NCBI RefSeq assembly: GCF_003182155.1
Contig: NZ_QGTG01000001.1
Coordinates: 1,918,991 to 1,982,990, forward strand
DNA: 64,000 nucleotides
From: Chitinophaga sp. S165
GTDB lineage: Bacteria > Bacteroidota > Bacteroidia > Chitinophagales > Chitinophagaceae
Direction of reading: 5' to 3'
The first letter of the stretch is position 1. Each line of letters starts with the position of its first letter. This document shows, one piece after another, positions 1 through 9,600 of this stretch. The notes beneath the pieces are model-generated. The model was not told the DNA's origin and did not search any database. It saw nothing but the letters and a program-made list of their open reading frames with translations. The position numbers were made by a program, and so were the translations under genes.

Positions 1-745
1 GCACGTTACCAAAATCAGCTCCTATAGAATTGCTCATTTCATTTCGTACGTCACGTGGAAGCGGTGTTCCATCACCCCGCTGGTCTTTCAGTTGCTGCGC
101 CAACTGAGCACTACCTTCCTGCGCACCGCCTGAATTATTTCCCTTTGCCATTATCGCAGGTGCTCCACCTTTCTTTTCTTCTTTTTCTTCCTTCAGCACT
201 TCGTCAGCCGCTGGTTTCTTTTCCTGTTCTTCTTTCTTCTGCACAGCAGTATCCTCTTCCTTATCAGGCTCAGATTTCTTTTGCAGTTTCTCTTCCTCTT
301 TACCTTTATCTTCCTTTTTCTGTACTGTCTTCTCTTCCTCCTTTTTATCAGGTTCTGACTTCTTCTGCACAGGTTTCTCCTCTTCCTTATTATCGGGGTC
401 AGACTTTTTCTGCACCGTTTTCTCCTCTTCCTTATCTCCCGCACCTTTTTTCTGCACATTCTTTTCCTCCTCCTTCTTTTCAGGCATAGCCTGTACCGCA
501 GAAATTTCCTTCCGCTGTACTGCCGTTCCTTCTGCTGCCGCCGGACGGTTCACAACTTTGTCGGCAACGCTGTCAGCCTCCTTTTCATACTGGTCTCCCG
601 GAGCACCAATGCTCAGTTTCGGTTGAAAAAAAGCATTCTCTTTTGCTTGTATAGGTTTTGAAGGACTGAAAAAAGGGCCCTCTTTTCTATCTGTTTTCTC
701 GGGGTTACGATGTCTCCGATAGCGACGACTATTACTCGTTTTCAT
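1..745 (-). CDS. DUF4157-type eCIS-associated protein, 3' part cut by window edge
   Basis: The reading frame opens with ATG at 745 and runs off the left edge (248 codons visible, no stop). Residues about 40-66 carry FQPKLSIGAPGDQYEKEAD followed by VADKVV, the opening seen in DUF4157 proteins. Residues about 88-172 are a highly charged region of repeated EEEK-VQKK units. Near the cut, around residues 224-248, comes a segment rich in G/P and then IGADFGNV, where the DUF4157 core normally begins. DUF4157 proteins are common in eCIS loci and are proposed to be cargo or to carry a peptidase-like domain; that function is not proven. The gene starts 24 bp after the ParA stop, so it is probably co-transcribed. 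The catalytic part lies outside the window. Confidence 0.8.
   Translation of the reverse strand, partial: MKTSNSRRYRRHRNPEKTDRKEGPFFSPSKPIQAKENAFFQPKLSIGAPGDQYEKEADSVADKVVNRPAAAEGTAVQRKEISAVQAMPEKKEEEKNVQKKGAGDKEEEKTVQKKSDPDNKEEEKPVQKKSEPDKKEEEKTVQKKEDKGKEEEKLQKKSEPDKEEDTAVQKKEEQEKKPAADEVLKEEKEEKKGGAPAIMAKGNNSGGAQEGSAQLAQQLKDQRGDGTPLPRDVRNEMSNSIGADFGNV
230..484 (-). repeat. Tandem EEEK-VQKK coding repeats
   Basis: Within the DUF4157 gene, about six imperfect units of 10-15 codons with core K-E-E-E-K-x-V-Q-K-K follow one another (residues about 88-172). Repeat units also alternate with S-D/E-P-D linkers. On DNA level the units remain similar (AAGGAGGAAGAGAA-type blocks), so they probably arose by recent slippage or recombination. 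Confidence 0.8.
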
Positions 746-769
746 ATCTATCGATTTTATTGAAGCGGG

Positions 770-1552
770 CTATTGTTCAGCCACTGTTAAAAGGCGTTCT
801 TTTATTTCCGTTGCCAGGGCGTAATAATCTTTTGCGCCATTGGCATTAACATCAAATGTGAAGATATCTTTGGATTGCTCCTGTGCCTTTGCCAGGGAGA
901 TATTACTGCGAATACCTGCCTCCAGCACCCATCCGGGGTACAGGTCCTGTAGCTGTGACCTGATCTGACGATGCATGCTTTTATGTTCGTCAAATTTTGT
1001 CAATACAATACCGAGTATTTCCAGCCTTTTGTTTAACTGCTTTTTGATCAGCTGTACATTCTTTACAAAACGTTGTACACCTTTAAAAGGCAGAAATTCC
1101 GCCTGCAGGGGCATTAATACATAATTGCTGGCAGTAAGGGCATTGACTGTCAGCATACCTACTGCCGGTGGACAATCGATCACTACCATATCGTAGGTAT
1201 CATCCAGCTGACCAAGTATCTGGTTTAACAGCTGCTCTCTGCCATACATGCTTACCAGCTCCAGTTCAGCGCTGGCCAGTTCGAGATTGGCCGGAATAAG
1301 GGGCAATACGCCCGTTTCCACAATTGCCTTGCTGACATCCGTCAGCTCTCCGGAGGCAGCCTGTTTTAGCAGTTCGTATATACTCAGGTCCGAATCGTCC
1401 GCGATACCAAGTGATTGGGTAAGATTGGCTTGTGGGTCAAGGTCAATGAGCAGCACGTTCTTTCCCATCCGCTGGAAGGCAGCAGCAAGATTCAGAGCCG
1501 TCGTTGTTTTGCCTGAACCGCCTTTTTGTATTGCAATGGACAGAACGATCAT
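770..1552 (-). CDS. ParA/MinD-family ATPase in the eCIS operon
   Basis: A 260-aa P-loop ATPase of the ParA/Soj class. The deviant Walker A motif KGGSGKTTTALNLAAA is at residues 10-25 with the signature lysine just after the first residues. The Walker A' region reads MVVIDCPPAVG and the LIDLDPQANLTQSLG segment follows the first strand of the fold. ParA ATPases use ATP-dependent dimerisation and nucleoid or surface binding to position plasmids, chromosomes or large protein assemblies. No ParB gene or centromere-like repeat is adjacent; the gene sits between the tape-measure gene and the DUF4157 gene. I infer a role in placing or partitioning the injection particle. The standard eCIS AAA+ ATPase belongs to a different family, so this is not a simple substitute. 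Confidence 0.88.
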   Translation of the reverse strand: MIVLSIAIQKGGSGKTTTALNLAAAFQRMGKNVLLIDLDPQANLTQSLGIADDSDLSIYELLKQAASGELTDVSKAIVETGVLPLIPANLELASAELELVSMYGREQLLNQILGQLDDTYDMVVIDCPPAVGMLTVNALTASNYVLMPLQAEFLPFKGVQRFVKNVQLIKKQLNKRLEILGIVLTKFDEHKSMHRQIRSQLQDLYPGWVLEAGIRSNISLAKAQEQSKDIFTFDVNANGAKDYYALATEIKERLLTVAEQ

Positions 1553-1641
1553 GGGGGTGAATTAAACTGAATGATTAAAATTGGATTCTATTTACATCGT
1601 TTTTGGCGTAGGGCCTCAACCGGTAATACCGAAATCATCCC

Positions 1642-3435
1642 TTAGGTCCACACAGTCTTTATCAACCATGGCATCCACGATAATCCTACCACACTAAATC
1701 CCCATGGTAATCTGTTCAATAACATATCATATGCCTGCTGCGTTACATACAGCTGCCACTCTTCCTCTTTCCATTCCAGCTTTCCTTCCCGCAACAGGAA
1801 GTTACCACGCAAACCATCCGGAGACGTATTACCCAATGCATTCCAGTGAGAGATCACAGATGTAAGCAATTCATTCGCTTCCGTTTTCTCCAGATCTGTT
1901 AATGGTACAAAGCGTTTCACCGGCTCTGCAGGCAGGATACCGCACAATAATTTAGGTAATACGAGATCATACTCAGGAATTTCCTCCTCTCCATAAGCCA
2001 GATATCCCAGTAACTGTACCGCCCTATGCTTTGCAGCTTCATCTTTGAACTGCTTTCCATCCCTCAATTCCAGCGCATCAAAGAAGAAAGACAGGTAAGG
2101 ATGCAACAATATCAGACCTGCGTTATTAATGTAATACACAGTGCCCTCTGATGGCGGTTCCGGTGTGGTCCCTGCCTCATCGGACAATGCTACTGCCCGT
2201 TCAGATGAAGAACTGTTTATTCCATCTTCAGCGTGCTTCGCAGTGGTCCCTGCCAATTCATCTTCCTCTTGTTCCTTTTTTTGTCTTTGTTGCTGGCTTT
2301 GTTGTTCTTCTTTTACTGATGATGTTTTATCCGTCCGCACCTCTTCCGGTTTCTTTCCTGTAGAAGCTTCAGATGAAGTACCTTGTTCATGGTCTTTCCG
2401 CTGTGATGCCTGCTGTTGCTCCGGGCGGTCCTTCACATCAGTCTTCTCAGGCGAAACTTTATCCTGTGTGGCTACCGGCCGATTATCTGCGATGTTTTTC
2501 TGTAGTACAATGATCTCTGCTGCATATTGCGTGGAAAGTGCAGTTGCTGTCTCCTGCAATAAAACGGCCGCTTTTACCGGCGCTGTAGTTGTTTTTTGCA
2601 GGATGTATAGCCAGCTTGCTACCAGTTCCTCTTCTACGCGACCCGTCAATCGCTGCATCAGCTGTTGTAGTAATGCCGCATTACTTATTGTGCGACCCGG
2701 TACTATTATTTCCCTGATCAGCCAGATGATAATTCCCTCTTGATACGTTGCCCTATCGGGCAATACAGGCATTGTCATTTGCTGCAAAGCCGTTGATGTT
2801 TTCATCACGTCTTTCAGTCGCGGGTGATAGGCAAACACCTCCCACTCCGTCATTAACTGTAATACCTGCCGGTAGGCATCTGCGCTATATGCTTGTATCC
2901 AACTATGAACAAACGCTGGAGAGAACTGTAACACCAAACGCCTGATAGCATATGGATATTCCAAGAGTAATACTTTACATTGCTGCAAAGCATACGTTTC
3001 TGAAGACAATGCGGCCAGGATACCAGCCTCCCACTCCTCCTGCCTCCATTTCACGGCTGAAGATGGCAGGATACCCCGCTCCAGGAAGTACAACCAGCTT
3101 TCATAATATCCTTGTGTCAGCGGTATCCTTTGCATACCAGCTTCTAATGATAACTGTGTCTGTATGCCCTGGTAATTTTTTCGCAGGTAGTCTATCACCA
3201 TCCCCGGTAGTTCCTTGCGTAATGTTTCCATATCGCAGGATCCCAGGTCTATTTCGAGCTTGTCGATCTGTAATAAAGTATCAGGATCTGCCCAGCTATC
3301 CAGCAGTTCCGCCAGCATCGGCTCCAGCTCTGTAGTACATCGCGTGCTCAATGCACCTTGCAATGCAAAGGCGTCCTCCCTGGAAGGCAATTGCACTTCC
3401 AGCAAAAGTTTCCCGATGGCATGCTGCTGTTCCAT
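1642..3435 (-). CDS. Contractile injection system tape-measure protein (Pvc14/Afp14 type)
   Basis: 597 aa. The N-terminal 90 residues (AIGKLLLEVQLPSREDAF, then WADPDTLLQIDKLEIDLG) and the C-terminal 150 residues (YINNAGLILLHPYLSFFF, LLGYLAYGEEEIPEYDLVLPK) match the conserved ends of the eCIS tape-measure family. Between them, about residues 315-435, lies a Q/E/K/S-rich low-complexity linker, the part that could tolerate length change. The protein is expected to set tube length and sit inside the tube lumen before firing. Its start ATG overlaps the end of the upstream 1073-aa gene (shared base at 3435), so the two are translationally coupled. The 89-bp gap after it, before ParA, is the longest in this end of the operon. 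Confidence 0.88.
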   Translation of the reverse strand: MEQQHAIGKLLLEVQLPSREDAFALQGALSTRCTTELEPMLAELLDSWADPDTLLQIDKLEIDLGSCDMETLRKELPGMVIDYLRKNYQGIQTQLSLEAGMQRIPLTQGYYESWLYFLERGILPSSAVKWRQEEWEAGILAALSSETYALQQCKVLLLEYPYAIRRLVLQFSPAFVHSWIQAYSADAYRQVLQLMTEWEVFAYHPRLKDVMKTSTALQQMTMPVLPDRATYQEGIIIWLIREIIVPGRTISNAALLQQLMQRLTGRVEEELVASWLYILQKTTTAPVKAAVLLQETATALSTQYAAEIIVLQKNIADNRPVATQDKVSPEKTDVKDRPEQQQASQRKDHEQGTSSEASTGKKPEEVRTDKTSSVKEEQQSQQQRQKKEQEEDELAGTTAKHAEDGINSSSSERAVALSDEAGTTPEPPSEGTVYYINNAGLILLHPYLSFFFDALELRDGKQFKDEAAKHRAVQLLGYLAYGEEEIPEYDLVLPKLLCGILPAEPVKRFVPLTDLEKTEANELLTSVISHWNALGNTSPDGLRGNFLLREGKLEWKEEEWQLYVTQQAYDMLLNRLPWGFSVVGLSWMPWLIKTVWT

Positions 3436-6400
3436 TAAGCGATCAGTCCTTTATAAGTGTTTACTGTTTTTTCATTTTCTGCTGTAACAATACCGGTAGT
3501 GTTCCATACCTGGTGCCACTGCGCCACACCGTCCTTCTGTGCAGAGATGGATTCAGCTGCTGCCTTTACCAGTTTCCTGGCTATTGCCGGCACTTTATCA
3601 GGAGACGCCACTATCAGTCTGTCAATATAATAGGCGGTAGCATAAGCGAGCATTTTGATGACCTGTGCCTTCTGCGCCACTTTCAACTTAGAAAACCCTG
3701 TCTGCAGGTTTGCCTGTAACTTTTCATAACCGGCATGTAATGTCTCCGGTGTTCCGCTTGCCAGCAGGAAGGCTTTGGTATCTGTCCAGCGATTGTCCTC
3801 TAACAGAGTCTCATCTTCCTTCGCCATCTTATTGACGTCTCCACGGTAACCGAGGATCCGCTTGTTCAACACAGCATCGTTATTGGCGACTGCCTTGTTA
3901 CTTTCATCAGGAGCCAAACCTTTATTAACAACAGGCTCTTTTCCTGTCGGTGTAACAGCATTGATCTCAAGTCTTCCACCGGCGCCTTCACACCCTTTTA
4001 CATTAAATACATATTCCAGGGTATAAATTCCAGGCTGTGGTTCATATATTGTCAGGACTGCTTTTGTTTTATCTTCTTTCCAGTCTATGTCAAATCCCGA
4101 AGGGTCAATATCCTCCTGATTGTCGTTCTGCTGCAAAACAAGGGTGAACCGGCCGCCAAATGGAGTAACTTCTATTTCCACTTCATTTGAATCCGTAATA
4201 TCCAGGTTTACGCTATCCTTACCATTGCTGGTAACCTTCACTTCTCCCTTCGGACATATCACGATCTCCGTTGAATACTTACTGTCCATACCATCGCGGG
4301 AAGCTGTCAGCAGTACGGCAAACACTACACCTCTTTCTCTCTTCAGATCAAACTTCACCACTTCATTAATATCGTTAGTGTGTTTGTCTGTTATAAACTC
4401 ACCTTTGAAATCATATAATTCCCAATGATACGTATCAGCTCTCAGCGACTGATTCTTAAGTGACACATTTACGCCTTCACCTTCCGGCAATTCGTTCTGT
4501 TCTGCAATATCGAAGCGTGCCACCGGTGGCGCATCCTGGAGTACAAGGTTGATAGATGGCTTGCCGGAGCAACAGATATAAGGCAGACTGAAATCCGCAA
4601 CAATATTATATCCTTCCAGTTCTTTCGCCAGACTGATAGCCGCCGCTTTTTCTTCTTCCTTGCTGCTAAGCAGTAAATTCACCAGGTTTGATCTCTTTTC
4701 TTCCGAAAGGGAAGCCACATCGTTTTTAGTACACAACAATATCAGTGTGCCACCTTTAGGGACACCGCCATTGTGCTCCAGACCCGGATGTTTTTCCGCA
4801 AAACGACTGAATAAGAGGCCATCCAACAGTTCCTTTTTGCGGCCTATATATTCTTTATAAACTGCATAAAGAGATGTTAAATGCGCCCTGCAGCATGTTT
4901 TATTTTCATCGTTACAAACCCCGTCCTCGTTGCATATCTGATCAAGCTTTTCTTCAAGATCAGCAGGTGGCTTATCAAAGAAACTCACCAGTGCTTCAAA
5001 CATATTACCGATCTGATCGCGGTCAAACCCATCTCTGAATATTATCCTTTCGAAATCATCAGAACAGGTACGTGCACAACGGATATCGTTCACGATCTTT
5101 TCCAGCAGAATAGTCAGATCGCTGAAAGCTGCCGATCGCTGGCGCACTAAAGGGTCCATGTCTGCATCCGTACCCAGGTAAACAAACTTAATATCAAAAG
5201 GCAGGTGCAGGTCTCTCCGCTGATTCTCTATAGCCGTCTGCGTCACCTCAACGTCGCCGCCGGTATGCCCTTTAATACGGAAGAAATTATAGTTCTCCAT
5301 GTTCGTCGTCAGGAACTTCCTGTCCCGTACGTCATCTATGCCAGGGATGTCGAATGTCCTGCGACTACGTGTTAATGCGGCGCTCCAGGACTGCGATAAT
5401 GCAGATGGATCTTTATAATAAAATGGGATCGCCCTCTCGGACAGCTGCTTGTTAAGACCAGCGTCTGGCGTAAAAAGTACTCCCGAAGGTGGAAATCCTG
5501 TTTCATTAAAACGTGTATGTTCCACATCCGCCAGGTATTTCATACGTTCCATCAGCAACTTCGGCTTTTCCAGCGCATTAAGGCTCAGATCAGCAAAAGG
5601 AGGCCTGTACAGGCCCATACGGTAGGCCAGTTTGTTGTCGCCTGTACGAACACTGCCCAGGGAAATATAACCGGGAAATCTATCTTTCTTTGGTATATAG
5701 GACAGATAACTGAACATGTCTGTCGAAACAAACTCCTGGTAAGCTGCCACCAGGTCCCTGTAGTAATCGTACAACCAGGGGTAATTCCTTCCGCCTCCAC
5801 TCTTCACACTCTTGTTCAAATCTGCCAGGTCACCCGTCAGTTCTTCAAACGGATTGACAGTGTCCAATCCAAGCTTACTTTTCACCAGCTCGTACACCGC
5901 TTTGTAAGCTTCTCCTATCAATGGCTCGGCTGCTTTACAAACTTCCTCAAATCCTAAACTGAATGGCGCCCAGCTGGTAAAGCGACTGAAAGAGATATGC
6001 GGGCCGCCCTGCTCTTTATCCGTATAACCAAAACGATTAACGAACGGATCTTTATCTCCCGCATCTGCCACACTGCCAATAAACCACTGTTCCAGCTCTC
6101 CCGGCTTAAAAAAGCCTTTAGGGATCAATGCAGGATAAATATTCTTGTTCTTCTTACTTTCATTATTTTCATACCCATACAAACAGCTGGGTACCGTAGT
6201 TTCATCGTCGAGCACAATGAGAACGATCAGATAAGGGGTGGTATCATCCGGTAACTTTGTTGGTGGCTCAGCAGGGTCTACACCGGAAAGGCGGTGAATA
6301 AGCTCACGATTATTATCGTTTCTGTTGTTGAGCACCTTGACCGTAACCGGCCGCTCAAACAACTCTATTTCAAAGTCTTTCCCTTCTTTCTTGCTAATAC

Positions 6401-6656
6401 CATCATAAGTGATCTCCTTTTCCAATGCAAAGAGGTAACCATCTGAAGTCACTGCCGTACCAGGCAATAGCTTCACTGTACCCGCTCCCGGATTAACTTC
6501 GATATTAAGACCATAAAAGATACCCGATCCTTCCAGATACATACGGGTGGCCCAGTCCTCTCCCTCCGCAAATTCAACAATACCTGTCAGGCTGCCACTC
6601 TTCAGCTGCTGCCCCTTTTTAAAAAGTGGGTAAGGATTATTTTCATTAATTATCAT
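3435..6656 (-). CDS. Unknown 1073-aa eCIS protein with PKD-like domain
   Basis: I do not recognise a characterised family. The N-terminus (residues about 1-90) is a beta-rich unit with GSLTGIVEFAEGEDW and GIFYGLNIEV followed by LLPGTAVTSDGYLFALEK, which looks like a small conserved module. Residues about 715-820 resemble an Ig/PKD fold (VSLKNQSLRADTYHWELYDF and then VFAVLLTASRDG). The last 150 residues are predicted helical and sit after a P-rich stretch. A cysteine cluster (CNEDGVCNDENKTCCRA) lies near residue 590. The gene starts 26 bp after the 2415-aa gene and overlaps the tape-measure start, so it belongs to the structural operon. A peripheral baseplate or fibre-attachment role is plausible from position only. 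Confidence 0.65.
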   Translation of the reverse strand: MIINENNPYPLFKKGQQLKSGSLTGIVEFAEGEDWATRMYLEGSGIFYGLNIEVNPGAGTVKLLPGTAVTSDGYLFALEKEITYDGISKKEGKDFEIELFERPVTVKVLNNRNDNNRELIHRLSGVDPAEPPTKLPDDTTPYLIVLIVLDDETTVPSCLYGYENNESKKNKNIYPALIPKGFFKPGELEQWFIGSVADAGDKDPFVNRFGYTDKEQGGPHISFSRFTSWAPFSLGFEEVCKAAEPLIGEAYKAVYELVKSKLGLDTVNPFEELTGDLADLNKSVKSGGGRNYPWLYDYYRDLVAAYQEFVSTDMFSYLSYIPKKDRFPGYISLGSVRTGDNKLAYRMGLYRPPFADLSLNALEKPKLLMERMKYLADVEHTRFNETGFPPSGVLFTPDAGLNKQLSERAIPFYYKDPSALSQSWSAALTRSRRTFDIPGIDDVRDRKFLTTNMENYNFFRIKGHTGGDVEVTQTAIENQRRDLHLPFDIKFVYLGTDADMDPLVRQRSAAFSDLTILLEKIVNDIRCARTCSDDFERIIFRDGFDRDQIGNMFEALVSFFDKPPADLEEKLDQICNEDGVCNDENKTCCRAHLTSLYAVYKEYIGRKKELLDGLLFSRFAEKHPGLEHNGGVPKGGTLILLCTKNDVASLSEEKRSNLVNLLLSSKEEEKAAAISLAKELEGYNIVADFSLPYICCSGKPSINLVLQDAPPVARFDIAEQNELPEGEGVNVSLKNQSLRADTYHWELYDFKGEFITDKHTNDINEVVKFDLKRERGVVFAVLLTASRDGMDSKYSTEIVICPKGEVKVTSNGKDSVNLDITDSNEVEIEVTPFGGRFTLVLQQNDNQEDIDPSGFDIDWKEDKTKAVLTIYEPQPGIYTLEYVFNVKGCEGAGGRLEINAVTPTGKEPVVNKGLAPDESNKAVANNDAVLNKRILGYRGDVNKMAKEDETLLEDNRWTDTKAFLLASGTPETLHAGYEKLQANLQTGFSKLKVAQKAQVIKMLAYATAYYIDRLIVASPDKVPAIARKLVKAAAESISAQKDGVAQWHQVWNTTGIVTAENEKTVNTYKGLIA

Positions 6657-6682
6657 TTCTGAAGAATTTATTTATTTTAATA

Positions 6683-9600
6683 TTACCCAAGCATTACCTC
6701 ATCAAGTATGATCAGTGGTTTGTCGTCACCGCCTTCATCATCATACAGGTATGCAGCCGGATATACATTTTTAAGTCCCTTTAATACATTGTTTAAGGCC
6801 TGCAGGCTCTCATCGTAGTTACAGCTTTCTTCTCTTGACAGCGCACCCAGCCATTGCCGCCATGCTTTTTCGAACTGCAGCATCTGTTGTGGGCTTATCC
6901 AGACAATATTCAGTCTTACATGTGATGGTGCTTCTCTCCGTAATGTGTCTTCGAAGAACTGCCTGAAGCGCGCCAGGCGGAAGCGTTGTGGCCATGCCGG
7001 CAATACTACCGTCGCCCAGAAAGAGTAAGGGTCTGCAAAGAAAGTGCGGTCACAGAACGCCGCGTTTTCCTCGTCAATCTCTTCTTCATCATCACAACAC
7101 AGACAAACGTCACTACATACAGGCAGGATGGCATCTTCTGATTTGCAGACAATAGGAATGACCAGGGTGGTAACACTTCTCACAGATGCGCTCTCCAGCA
7201 GTCTGGTCATCTCACTACGTACAAATGTGAGATCACTCAACAGGTTGATCACCTGTTCCGTTGCCTCTAATGTAGCTACAGCCAGTTTTTCACCCTTTTT
7301 ATACCAGGAAATGGTCATGGTAGCGCCCTGCCTTTCAACAAATACGTCATCCTTTTTGGAAGCTGCCTTTAACGCCTCTATGAAAGCCGTCGCATCTGCA
7401 AATGCTGAGTCACTCACTATATTCAGTGCGATTGAAAACTTAAGCTTTTCTTCTTCCGCCCAGTTCAGTTGTAACTGCAGTGCTTCGTAAGACTGTTGCT
7501 GTCCGCGGGGGCGCATCAGGATATGTTCCAGCAGATGTAAACCTTCAGCACTGATAGTTGTCTGGACATGTTCCATCGCTTCGTTACGAGCAGCCATACT
7601 GGTATAAGAAAGTGGATGCTCTGCAAGGATACCGGCAGGGTTGACAAGTGTAACTCCGAACGGGCCACAACTGTCTTCATCTCCACGCTGGTAATTACGC
7701 AGGTCTAACAGCAGGTCTTTTGCAGTTGTTAATGCATCTTTCGCTTCCTGGGGCGTATCGTACACGTGTATGGATTCCCAGATAGGCGTGTATTCATAAC
7801 TGATCTTATCACCAGCCACCACCTGCTCTATATTATTGATCTCAAATGAATATCCTTTCCCATTTTCTACTATAGGGAACATCATGGCGTTAAAGATGCG
7901 GGTGCCACGGTCGTTCTCTATGTCTTCACCACATATCACTTCCGTAGCGACAGCAATGATCTTACCGTCCATATCTTTCAGATAAAGGGTATAGGCATTC
8001 TCACAACCCGGCATCTGCTCATAATAATATGATGTCTCAGATCTCGCCATTTCCAGCAGATAAACAAAGAAATACTGTTCCGACTTCTCTGCCAGTTCAG
8101 GCGTATTATAACGGGTCACCGTCTGCCACATCACTTTACCACCTTTATCGAACAATTGATAATAGTACAGGCTTGGAACATCTTCAGGCAACTCATCCCC
8201 TTCGGGTTCTCTTAATGGGTCCGCAGCTGATTTCCATATCGCCGTAAGAGAAGGAATAGCTTTGTAGGTCATCCACAGCTGAGAATAGTTGATCCTTTCA
8301 GGTTTATCAAAATAGGCCACCAGGATACGGCTGTCCATTTTATCGTCCGTATCAGGGTTTACAAACCAACCATAGAGCCGCTTCTTGCAGTAGATATCTG
8401 CCTGCAATTTCATCCTTGCTTCCTCTCTTCTTTCCATACCCTGATACCAGCCTGTATGCTGCGCTACACGGTATACACTATCATCCACCATACGGAACGA
8501 ATACCGGCAACCAGCAGCATAATTCGTGTAAGGGAAGAAATTCCTGTCATCAGGATCGAGATTGTCAAGAAAGAATTGTAACGCATCCCATGCTGCTTGT
8601 TCAACACCCACTTCTTCTTCCTCTTCCTCATTCCCGCCTTCGCCTTCATCATCTTTCTTTTCACATATTTCAGTCACATGTTGAATGTCAAGCAACACTT
8701 TGCCCAGGTTGATGGAATAGTAACATCCCACTGTTTCGTTGTCCAGGCAATAGTTCCCCCTGAACAACAGCAGTTGCAGGAACTCCAGCAGGTCTGCCAT
8801 GGCAGCATCCGCATCAGGGTACGTATGGGTACTCTCCCATTCGTATCTATTCGTCTTGGTATTGTAAATATGGAAAGCAAACGTCCCATCTGCTTTACGA
8901 TATATACCATGTTTGCGGGCGAATTGTTGCCTTGCCTTTACAGCGGCAGTATAAGCATCATAACTACCCGGTGTGATCTTAGCTACTGCGAGCGCTTGTC
9001 CCTTCTCGTCATTCAGGTAAAGATCTTCTGTAACAGGCGTCCAGGCACTGTAATTTTCGACATACAGAGAACGTTGTAACAGCTCCCAGCTTTCAACCTG
9101 GAATGCTGCTGCTGCATCTGCTGCTGTAGCATAAGCCTTCACGCTCTGCCATAGCAGCAGATCATTCCGGCGCAGCTGATAATAATAAATACCTTTCTCC
9201 CCGGTTACCACAGATGCTCCCTTTTCCAACACAGTATAACCCGGTTGCTTACGATGATAACGTTCCAGCAATGTTGTTATCACCTGCTCCCGTTCTTCCG
9301 CTGTATCGAACTGCTCACAATACCGGGCCATCCTGAAATCACGGTCCCATAGACGGTAGCCGATCGCTGCTTCTTCATCATCGCCCTTATAGAGGTCTGT
9401 GCGTACATCTTTCTCTATCGAATAGCTTTTAGCATCTATTTCATCTAACTTAAATTTCGCCCAGACAATCAGTCTGTCACGCGCTACTTCTCCTTCACGT
9501 TCTGAGTCATACCAGTGAGGATGCACCGCCACACGCTCTTCTCCTTCCAGCAGATATACCCGGTAACCGCCCTCTTCTTTCTCTACCTTGTAATTGCTCT

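Noticed and set aside
55..489. 144-codon plus-strand frame rich in L/P/S
   Set aside because: It is the antisense shadow of the EEEK-VQKK repeats of the DUF4157 gene.
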